This document shows, in pieces, positions 55,066-64,000 of a DNA stretch of 64,000 bases. The stretch spans positions 1,422,001 to 1,486,000 of the forward strand of contig CM035318.1 in the NCBI GenBank assembly GCA_000497125.2, given 5' to 3'. Both the position numbers and the translations under genes were made by a program. Position 1 is the stretch's first letter. Each line of letters starts with the position of its first letter. The notes beneath the pieces were generated by a model that saw only the letters and a list, made by a program, of their open reading frames with translations, did not search any database and was not told the DNA's origin. Source of the stretch: Spironucleus salmonicida. Lineage: Eukaryota > Fornicata > Diplomonadida > Hexamitidae.

Positions 55066-56350
55066 GTGATGCTATTCTTGTGGTACTCGTTGTGTGAGCG
55101 TGTGGTGCATAGGGCTTCCGTGTCTAGTGGGGTGGCGTACTTCCTGCACAGTGCCATAGTGCATATATGTAATATAATAATACTCATTCGGGCTTCCCGC
55201 AAGTATGATAGTGTATATAAATAATATAATACTAAGGACTCACGATTCCCGCAAAGTACCATACTGCCCGAGTATGGTATAATAGTACCAAATTACGGCT
55301 CCCGCCCAAATGCCATACTTCACATATGCAACATTATAATCATAATCCTTCATGGCTCCCTTCCACTCGGCTGGTTTCCCATGGGCGGGATGTCAAGGGG
55401 GCCTTGCCGAAGCCCTTGCCCTTGCCTTTTCCCAACGTCGGTTGGCATGCAGCGTATAATAATGTAATGTTGGTGTCCCTTCCGATATGTTAAAGTGGGA
55501 ATAGGCAATATAATAAAGGGGATTTTCCCTTTCCCGCGAAGTATGATAGGGCATATATACGGTATTATAGTGAGTATTCCCGCTCCCCGCAAAGTACCAT
55601 ACTGCCCGAGTATGGTATAATAGTAGCAAATTACGCCTCCCGCCAAAACAGCATTCTGCACATAAATACGCGTGGGCGTATATAAATAATACATATATGG
55701 CCTATAGCCACTATATGTGCGAGGTTCCTCTACCACCCCACACGGTATTCATATGCTCATAATGGCGAAGTGGGCCGTCGTCCACCTCGTCCCCACCAGA
55801 GGAGAGAACTCGCCCGGTTTGCCCTTGCCCTTGCCCTTCCCGGACGTCCGCAGGAGCTCGTCCGGAGGCTGGCAGTACCGCCCGGTCTCGCCCGGCGTGG
55901 CACGCACTTGCTTGGGCGGCGTGCGATGGCGCGAGATGACACCCGATGCATGGCACGGCGCGAGATCATCTTAGATGGCCTGCCTGCCGTGCCCCGCGCC
56001 CCGCGCCCATATGGGGCCTACGGGGCCGAGATATGGAGTTCCGGTGAAAATGAGTCTGCAGTTCTGCATATTGAACACGGTAAATTTAGTAGATAGATAT
56101 TTGTATACATCACATATAACATACATACCTATATTCCATAAATCCCTATATGCATCTATATATACTTATACCTATATTCGCACACCGCAACCACTTTCGT
56201 CACTATAACTATATATTATTCATATTAAAACTCGCTCCCGCCCCCGCCCCAACATATATATTTTATATAGCATATATAAGTATGGGTTCGCGAACCGATA
56301 GCTGGTTTCATCACCAACCTCATAATGCAGGAGTGAGGGTGCTATCAACA
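55066..56350. other. H4 array spacer 4
   Basis: 1285 bp, same content as spacer 2. Confidence 0.8.
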
Positions 56351-56650
56351 ATGTCTGGAAAAGGAAAGGGAAAAGGTTTTGGAAAGGCGAAAAGACACAA
56401 ATCCGAGAAGGATGCACTCACAGGCATCACCAAGCCTGCCATACGCAGGTTGGCGCGCAGAGGTGGCGTGAAGAGGATCTCGTCCACGATCTACCCCCAG
56501 ACGCGCGAGGTGCTGAAGGCGTTCCTGGACGTGGTCATCAGGGACTCGCTGACCTACACTGAGCACGCGCAGCGCAAGACGGTGACGTCGCAGGACGTGG
56601 TGTACGCGCTGAAGCGCCAGGGCAAGACGCTCTACGGCTTCGGGATCTGA
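56351..56650 (+). CDS. H4: Histone H4 (intact copy 3)
   Basis: Encodes the same protein as the copies at 53181 and 54766; the unit before it is 1585 bp. Confidence 0.97.
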   Translation: MSGKGKGKGFGKAKRHKSEKDALTGITKPAIRRLARRGGVKRISSTIYPQTREVLKAFLDVVIRDSLTYTEHAQRKTVTSQDVVYALKRQGKTLYGFGI

Positions 56651-57935
56651 GTGATGCTATTCTTGTGGTACTCGTTGTGTGAGCGTGTGGTGCATAGGGC
56701 TTCCGTGTCTAGTGGGGTGGCGTACTTCCTGCACAGTGCCATAGTGCATATATGTAATATAATAATACTCATTCGGGCTTCCCGCAAGTATGATAGTGTA
56801 TATAAATAATATAATACTAAGGACTCACGATTCCCGCAAAGTACCATACTGCCCGAGTATGGTATAATAGTACCAAATTACGGCTCCCGCCCAAATGCCA
56901 TACTTCACATATGCAACATTATAATCATAATCCTTCATGGCTCCCTTCCACTCGGCTGGTTTCCCATGGGCGGGATGTCAAGGGGGCCTTGCCGAAGCCC
57001 TTGCCCTTGCCTTTTCCCAACGTCGGTTGGCATGCAGCGTATAATAATGTAATGTTGGTGTCCCTTCCGATATGTTAAAGTGGGAATAGGCAATATAATA
57101 AAGGGGATTTTCCCTTTCCCGCGAAGTATGATAGGGCATATATACGGTATTATAGTGAGTATTCCCGCTCCCCGCAAAGTACCATACTGCCCGAGTATGG
57201 TATAATAGTAGCAAATTACGCCTCCCGCCAAAACAGCATTCTGCACATAAATACGCGTGGGCGTATATAAATAATACATATATGGCCTATAGCCACTATA
57301 TGTGCGAGGTTCCTCTACCACCCCACACGGTATTCATATGCTCATAATGGCGAAGTGGGCCGTCGTCCACCTCGTCCCCACCAGAGGAGAGAACTCGCCC
57401 GGTTTGCCCTTGCCCTTGCCCTTCCCGGACGTCCGCAGGAGCTCGTCCGGAGGCTGGCAGTACCGCCCGGTCTCGCCCGGCGTGGCACGCACTTGCTTGG
57501 GCGGCGTGCGATGGCGCGAGATGACACCCGATGCATGGCACGGCGCGAGATCATCTTAGATGGCCTGCCTGCCGTGCCCCGCGCCCCGCGCCCATATGGG
57601 GCCTACGGGGCCGAGATATGGAGTTCCGGTGAAAATGAGTCTGCAGTTCTGCATATTGAACACGGTAAATTTAGTAGATAGATATTTGTATACATCACAT
57701 ATAACATACATACCTATATTCCATAAATCCCTATATGCATCTATATATACTTATACCTATATTCGCACACCGCAACCACTTTCGTCACTATAACTATATA
57801 TTATTCATATTAAAACTCGCTCCCGCCCCCGCCCCAACATATATATTTTATATAGCATATATAAGTATGGGTTCGCGAACCGATAGCTGGTTTCATCACC
57901 AACCTCATAATGCAGGAGTGAGGGTGCTATCAACA
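56651..57935. other. H4 array spacer 5
   Basis: 1285 bp, same content as spacer 2. Confidence 0.8.
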
Positions 57936-60900
57936 ATGTCTGGAAAAGGAAAGGGAAAAGGTTTTGGAAAGGCGACAGACTCGGAGAACACTAGCGATAG
58001 TGTAGACCCTGTTGCTCTCACCGCCTAATAAATTCGTATTAGAAGCCTGTTCAAACAGGCACCTGCTCTACCCCAACCCCAACCCCAGTCGATCGCTAGT
58101 CACATTTCTTCTACCATGAAGAAGCATTAGGCACCTCCAACGTCTAATGGTGACCCCTCGACTTTGACATATTCCCCCTTCACATAAGTTTCAAGCGTGA
58201 GACTGTTCAAGCAGGGCCAGGCAAGCCGGGAGGCTCCTGTGCTCTCAGATAAGACCAATAAATCTATCATGAGCTTCGTGAAAGCAAGAGAAGAAGAAAG
58301 AGCCCCGCAAGGTGCTCCGGACACTTCGGCTGCCGACACTCAGAATCGCGCGCAATTCCCTTCCACACAAATTCACGGGGAAACTACAGCTGCGCTCGTT
58401 AACTGCCAAGACGAGTAAGCTTAGGAGGTAGCTAGTCTAGCTGCCCCTAACGCAGCGGAAGTGACTGAACAACCGCCCTCCTCATAGGTTGCCAGTTAAG
58501 AAGGGGCCCCAACCGATTAACCTAGCCTCTAACCAGAGAGCTAAGAGGAAAGCGAGGCCCCGCCTCGCCCGGATCCCCCAGATGCTCCGGACTACGGGAT
58601 AGACCCACCAATTCCCAGGCTACCCTCACAAAACATACCGGTAGAGCCCAGAGTCAGACCTCAACTGAATTCAATCACCCGGTATGGTATCGTCCACGAG
58701 ACGAGATCTCAGACAAGACTTATTCCTGAGACACGTGCCCCAAGCACAACAGAAAGTAACGAACACGCTAGACCAAGGAACCCTGACAAGCCTTTTGAAT
58801 GTCAGGCATGCACCTTCGCGTCGTCCGACCCCACGAGCCTGCTGAGACATCACGCGCTCACGAGAGGCGGATAGCACGATATAAAGTTCCCGCTACTTAG
58901 ATACAAAGAAGTTTACGAAGACCCCAAACTCTTCAGATTCTACTGTGGAATCTGTAATCACCCTTTTACGAAGAAATTAAATGTCATGCTCCACCTAATG
59001 GATGGAAAATGCAAGAACAAGTAAGGAATGACAAACGAAGCTGCCCAATTGCTAGTAAGAAATAGAGATGTCTATAGCCTCGAACTAGAGGAATAGCTGG
59101 CAAAAGCATCGGCCGCCAAGGCGGCAAGAGCGAAGAGTATAGCAGAATAAATAACTGCACCCAAAATAGGACTTCCACCGGAAGCGACGATCAACCTATC
59201 TCCTTTAGGTTGCGCTACGGACAAGAAGAATTTAGCATTACGTTTTATCCAGATGAAACTGGAGATTGAAAACGGAGCTGACATCCTAGACGCCTTTAAC
59301 TAATTCATAGGCGCATTCAGAAGAAAACAGGCATGTAACACCAGACGCGATACCAATCAAAAATAGATAGATTTCTGCTTTTAGAGAGGACAGACTGGAA
59401 AGGCATGGAACCTTATTAAGGAAAATTAGAACAAGTAGAACCTATCCCCAGAAAACGCCAGCTCCAGACCGGACCTGGTTAGAGAGTTATTTTAGGAAAA
59501 CCGGAAACCCGAATATGAATCGGCATCGCGGTAGGGATCAGTAAGAACAGCGCTGCAAGCGCCAACGGCAGAAGAGATTACGAAGATAATCCTATAGTAC
59601 CGGGATGGCAAAGCAGGCGGCCCGAGTGGCATTCTTCCAGCCCACCTGAAAGAACTTGAGAAGTCTCATCACATCTCAAACATTCTTGCGAAGGTATACA
59701 AACTAATACTTGATACACCATCCCTAGTGAACAAGACTAGGAGACTATTCGAATACCGGATAATCTTCATCCCAAAGAACGCGACCAAGTTTAGACCGAT
59801 TTGCATACAGGAGTTATTCCTATAAGTCCTGCACAAAGCACTGGCAGAGAAGATGAAGCAGCAACTAACCCTAGGCAATTATCAATTCGCCTTTACCAAA
59901 AACGCTCTCCTCAGAGCCAAATATTAAGCTAATATCATGCTTAAGAATGGGCTCACCCTTACTTCCCTTGACGTACGAAACGCCTTTAACGCCGTACCTC
60001 ATAAAGTAATCGAAGAAGAACTCGTGAAAGCCGGCCTAGCACCGGAAACCAACCAATACATCCAAGCCTTTTTGATGGCGCGGAATGCGGAGGGGTTGGA
60101 AAGGCTAGGCACCGGCGTCCCCCAAGGGGATCCATTGTCCATGATGCTATTCTGTGTTGTAATGCGCCCGATCCTAGATCGGCTCGCAGGCAAATACAAG
60201 GTTATCGCATCGTACGCGGACGATGTCCTGATAGGTCACGATTCAGGAGTAAACCTCAAAGACTGTGAAAGCGTCTTTGCAGACTACGGGCTAACCCTGT
60301 CTGTGGAGAAATGCATAACAGCCTCCCCCACCCAAGCGATTAAATTCGTTGGGTAAGAATTTAAGGACAAACCGATACCGTTAACAGATCACTTGCTCCA
60401 AACCGCTCAGGATGCCTTCCTAATCCTCGAGCAATCGAAGCTCGGGACCACCCAATAACGGTTCCAGATGTTTGTACAATGTATTGTTCCCTCAGTCAAC
60501 TATGGCCCACTTGTGGACGTCACGGATGACTAGGAAGCCGGATATACGAAGATAGACGACAGCCTTGTTGCCACCACCTCGCTGATAGCGGGACTAAGCA
60601 TAAAGATTGAAACTCTATTGGATAGCTAGATCCGGGGTGGAATGAACGTGATCACACCTGGTCGCTTCTACCCACTCATGACCGCAGCACGCGATGAATT
60701 CCATGAGAACAATCACTGCGTCTTTAGAAATATCAGGGAGAAAATCAAAGAACTCGTTCCGGACGATCCAGATCCTGGACGCCCGATGATTTTCCCCTGC
60801 ATCTTAGGAGCCACCAGGCTCCCTGGACAGTCTGTCCAGTATCTCTTGAACTCGGCTTTCGGCCCGGTAGCGACACCCAGTAAAACCCATTTGTGTACGC

Positions 60901-61496
60901 TATGCGGTACCCCTAAGATTGGAGATCACGACCAAAAATGCAATAGAAATAGCGGAATCCGAATAGTTAGACACAACAAGGCTGTCTCAGCCGCGATGAA
61001 CTGCCTAGCGAAGTACGAGCCCCGTGAAATAACACGTCAATAAGCTCCTGAAGGAAAGTTTTATCCGGACTTCAGAATCATTGTAAGTAAAATCCTGACA
61101 GTAGACCTAGATGTCACGTTTACTTCGCAAGAGAATATGGACGCGAAATTTGCAGAAAAGGTTAGAAAGCATAAATTGCCTGACCCTAACCAGACTATAA
61201 TCCCAATGGTTATCTCACATGAACTTTAAATTCATCGCGAGACACTCAAGTTGTTGAAATTCCACTTCCCGGAGTTCAACTACAGGAAATTTATGGAAGC
61301 GGTGGGAACTGCGACCTGTTTCTATAGACAGGACTCAGTTCGAAACAACACTGCACGATAGATCATAGCTCTCCAGGATAGGAACTATGGTTTAGAGGAA
61401 GACGTTGCAATACGTCTTAATTGGAGAAATGCTGCGAAGAATAACAATCGCAGGCGCCAGCACGCCAGAGGGAGTGCTGTCGCACCCGGGCCGTGA
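57936..61496 (+). CDS. R2-like element ORF, in frame with H4 start codon (copy 2)
   Basis: Same 1186-codon frame as copy 1 (first internal ATG at 58116; TGA 61494-61496). YADD, QGDPLS, both zinc fingers, CCHC and the endonuclease residues are unchanged. Being intact in both copies suggests recent spread or recent unit duplication. Confidence 0.85.
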
Positions 61497-61618
61497 GGCC
61501 AGGGAAAACAAGAAAACCCCCCCCCCGACAGGGGCAGTAAAGATCCCATATACGCAATGAGGAATGGCAGTACTCGAGTGATCTTTTACAAAAAAAAAAA
61601 AAAAAAAAAAAAAAAAAA
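57976..61618 (+). mobile_element. R2-like non-LTR retrotransposon in H4, copy 2
   Basis: 3643 bp, almost identical to copy 1. Differences seen: A/T at 48154 vs 58130 (Gln to His), C/A at 50443 vs 60419 (Leu to Ile), C run of 8 vs 10 in the 3' UTR, and A tail of 31 vs 29. Three intact H4 genes lie between the two copies. Confidence 0.9.
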
Positions 61619-61871
61619 CAAATCCGAGAAGGATGCACTCACAGGCATCACCAAGCCTGCCATACGCAGGTTGGCGCGCAGAGGTGGCGTGAAGAGGATC
61701 TCGTCCACGATCTACCCCCAGACGCGCGAGGTGCTGAAGGCGTTCCTGGACGTGGTCATCAGGGACTCGCTGACCTACACTGAGCACGCGCAGCGCAAGA
61801 CGGTGACGTCGCAGGACGTGGTGTACGCGCTGAAGCGCCAGGGCAAGACGCTCTACGGCTTCGGGATCTGA

Positions 61872-63156
61872 GTGATGCTATTCTTGTGGTACTCGTTGTG
61901 TGAGCGTGTGGTGCATAGGGCTTCCGTGTCTAGTGGGGTGGCGTACTTCCTGCACAGTGCCATAGTGCATATATGTAATATAATAATACTCATTCGGGCT
62001 TCCCGCAAGTATGATAGTGTATATAAATAATATAATACTAAGGACTCACGATTCCCGCAAAGTACCATACTGCCCGAGTATGGTATAATAGTACCAAATT
62101 ACGGCTCCCGCCCAAATGCCATACTTCACATATGCAACATTATAATCATAATCCTTCATGGCTCCCTTCCACTCGGCTGGTTTCCCATGGGCGGGATGTC
62201 AAGGGGGCCTTGCCGAAGCCCTTGCCCTTGCCTTTTCCCAACGTCGGTTGGCATGCAGCGTATAATAATGTAATGTTGGTGTCCCTTCCGATATGTTAAA
62301 GTGGGAATAGGCAATATAATAAAGGGGATTTTCCCTTTCCCGCGAAGTATGATAGGGCATATATACGGTATTATAGTGAGTATTCCCGCTCCCCGCAAAG
62401 TACCATACTGGCCGAGTATGGTATAATAGTAGCAAATTACGCCTCCCGCCAAAACAGCATTCTGCACATAAATACGCGTGGGCGTATATAAATAATACAT
62501 ATATGGCCTATAGCCACTATATGTGCGAGGTTCCTCTACCACCCCACACGGTATTCATATGCTCATAATGGCGAAGTGGGCCGTCGTCCACCTCGTCCCC
62601 ACCAGAGGAGAGAACTCGCCCGGTTTGCCCTTGCCCTTGCCCTTCCCGGACGTCCGCAGGAGCTCGTCCGGAGGCTGGCAGTACCGCCCGGTCTCGCCCG
62701 GCGTGGCACGCACTTGCTTGGGCGGCGTGCGATGGCGCGAGATGACACCCGATGCATGGCACGGCGCGAGATCATCTTAGATGGCCTGCCTGCCGTGCCC
62801 CGCGCCCCGCGCCCATATGGGGCCTACGGGGCCGAGATATGGAGTTCCGGTGAAAATGAGTCTGCAGTTCTGCATATTGAACACGGTAAATTTAGTAGAT
62901 AGATATTTGTATACATCACATATAACATACATACCTATATTCCATAAATCCCTATATGCATCTATATATACTTATACCTATATTCGCACACCGCAACCAC
63001 TTTCGTCACTATAACTATATATTATTCATATTAAAACTCGCTCCCGCCCCCGCCCCAACATATATATTTTATATAGCATATATAAGTATGGGTTCGCGAA
63101 CCGATAGCTGGTTTCATCACCAACCTCATAATGCAGGAGTGAGGGTGCTATCAACA
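61872..63156. other. H4 array spacer 6
   Basis: 1285 bp, same as spacer 2 except the first-repeat/second-repeat loop change (GGCCG near 62409-62413). Confidence 0.8.
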
Positions 63157-63456
63157 ATGTCTGGAAAAGGAAAGGGAAAAGGTTTTGGAAAGGCGAAAAG
63201 ACACAAATCCGAGAAGGATGCACTCACAGGCATCACCAAGCCTGCCATACGCAGGTTGGCGCGCAGAGGTGGCGTGAAGAGGATCTCGTCCACGATCTAC
63301 CCCCAGACGCGCGAGGTGCTGAAGGCGTTCCTGGACGTGGTCATCAGGGACTCGCTGACCTACACTGAGCACGCGCAGCGCAAGACGGTGACGTCGCAGG
63401 ACGTGGTGTACGCGCTGAAGCGCCAGGGCAAGACGCTCTACGGCTTCGGGATCTGA
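63157..63456 (+). CDS. H4: Histone H4 (intact copy 4)
   Basis: Encodes the same 99-residue protein as the other intact copies, 5221 bp after the interrupted gene at 57936. Confidence 0.97.
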   Translation: MSGKGKGKGFGKAKRHKSEKDALTGITKPAIRRLARRGGVKRISSTIYPQTREVLKAFLDVVIRDSLTYTEHAQRKTVTSQDVVYALKRQGKTLYGFGI

Positions 63457-64000
63457 GTGATGCTATTCTTGTGGTACTCGTTGTGTGAGCGTGTGGTGCA
63501 TAGGGCTTCCGTGTCTAGTGGGGTGGCGTACTTCCTGCACAGTGCCATAGTGCATATATGTAATATAATAATACTCATTCGGGCTTCCCGCAAGTATGAT
63601 AGTGTATATAAATAATATAATACTAAGGACTCACGATTCCCGCAAAGTACCATACTGCCCGAGTATGGTATAATAGTACCAAATTACGGCTCCCGCCCAA
63701 ATGCCATACTTCACATATGCAACATTATAATCATAATCCTTCATGGCTCCCTTCCACTCGGCTGGTTTCCCATGGGCGGGATGTCAAGGGGGCCTTGCCG
63801 AAGCCCTTGCCCTTGCCTTTTCCCAACGTCGGTTGGCATGCAGCGTATAATAATGTAATGTTGGTGTCCCTTCCGATATGTTAAAGTGGGAATAGGCAAT
63901 ATAATAAAGGGGATTTTCCCTTTCCCGCGAAGTATGATAGGGCATATATACGGTATTATAGTGAGTATTCCCGCTCCCCGCAAAGTACCATACTGGCCGA
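63457..64000. other. H4 array spacer 7, cut by window edge
   Basis: First 544 bp of the next spacer, including relic A at 63791-63829. It shares the GGCCG loop variant with spacer 6. Confidence 0.8.

Larger units (their letters stand above)
57936..61871 (+). pseudogene. H4: Histone H4 interrupted by R2-like element, copy 2
   Basis: H4 codons 1-13 (57936-57975) are followed by the element at the same nucleotide as copy 1. The H4 remainder resumes at 61619 and ends with TGA 61869-61871. The same 7 nt are missing from the target. Confidence 0.95.
46600..64000 (+). repeat. Tandem histone H4 array, 1585 bp unit
   Basis: H4 start codons fall at 47960, 53181, 54766, 56351, 57936 and 63157. Neighbours are exactly 1585 bp apart except where an inserted element makes the step 5221 bp. 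The units are almost identical; differences I noticed: T/G near 47141, T/C near 47786, C/G in a hairpin loop near 62411 and 63996. Base composition is much richer in GC than the flanking genome. The array continues beyond the right edge. Near-identity implies ongoing homogenisation, or an assembly built from very similar units. Confidence 0.95.

Noticed and set aside
46600-64000. Tandem units as a CRISPR-like array
   Set aside because: The units are 1585 bp gene repeats in a eukaryote; no short repeat-spacer pattern.

Overview
Eukaryotic nuclear DNA. Almost every long reading frame in the first 46.5 kb opens only if TAA and TAG are read as glutamine and TGA is the sole stop. Read that way, about 46.3 kb resolves into 27 mostly intron-free genes separated by 1-240 bp (often under 75 bp), with several tail-to-tail stops touching. 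The DNA is very AT-rich. A TAA/TAG=Gln code occurs in many ciliates, hexamitin diplomonads, some oxymonads and some green algae. The compact intronless layout, plus three flagellum-linked families (ULK4-like, Fused/STK36-like, SPATA4-type CH domain), suggests a flagellated or ciliated protist. An oxymonad or hexamitin fits best by inference; the genus cannot be decided from the sequence.

Layout, left part (1-46.3 kb): a truncated multi-pass membrane protein; a small winged-helix-like protein; a protein with a myristoylation/palmitoylation N-terminus; a P5-type ATPase-like protein with a ruined phosphorylation motif; a BUB1-like checkpoint kinase; several unidentified genes; a chromodomain-like protein; a SPATA4-type CH protein; a possible Beclin/Atg6-like protein; a Maelstrom-domain protein; a small membrane protein; a 1778-residue helical protein whose first fifth is GC-rich; a NAA40-like N-acetyltransferase; ULK4-like and Fused-like kinases flanking a 951-residue coiled-coil protein; a 770 bp ATT-type microsatellite; an LRR protein; a ubiquitin-conjugating enzyme; a U1-type zinc-finger protein; a DEDDh exonuclease; and unidentified helical and coiled-coil proteins.

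Right part (46.6 kb to the end): an abrupt switch to a GC-richer tandem array of a 1585 bp unit carrying one histone H4 gene (99 aa). The window holds a truncated 3' H4 fragment at the array edge, four intact H4 genes, and two H4 genes interrupted at the same nucleotide (after codon 13) by 3643 bp copies of an R2-like non-LTR retrotransposon: two N-terminal zinc fingers, reverse transcriptase, CCHC motif, restriction-like endonuclease, short 3' UTR and poly(A). The element's reading frame continues in frame from the H4 start codon and uses TAA/TAG as Gln. Each array unit also carries two short inverted relics of the H4 N-terminus and repeated hairpins.

The H4-inserted R2-like element is the strongest candidate for an undescribed system. 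The gene list also holds a candidate enzyme (NAA40-like) for acetylating the H4 N-terminus that the array encodes.
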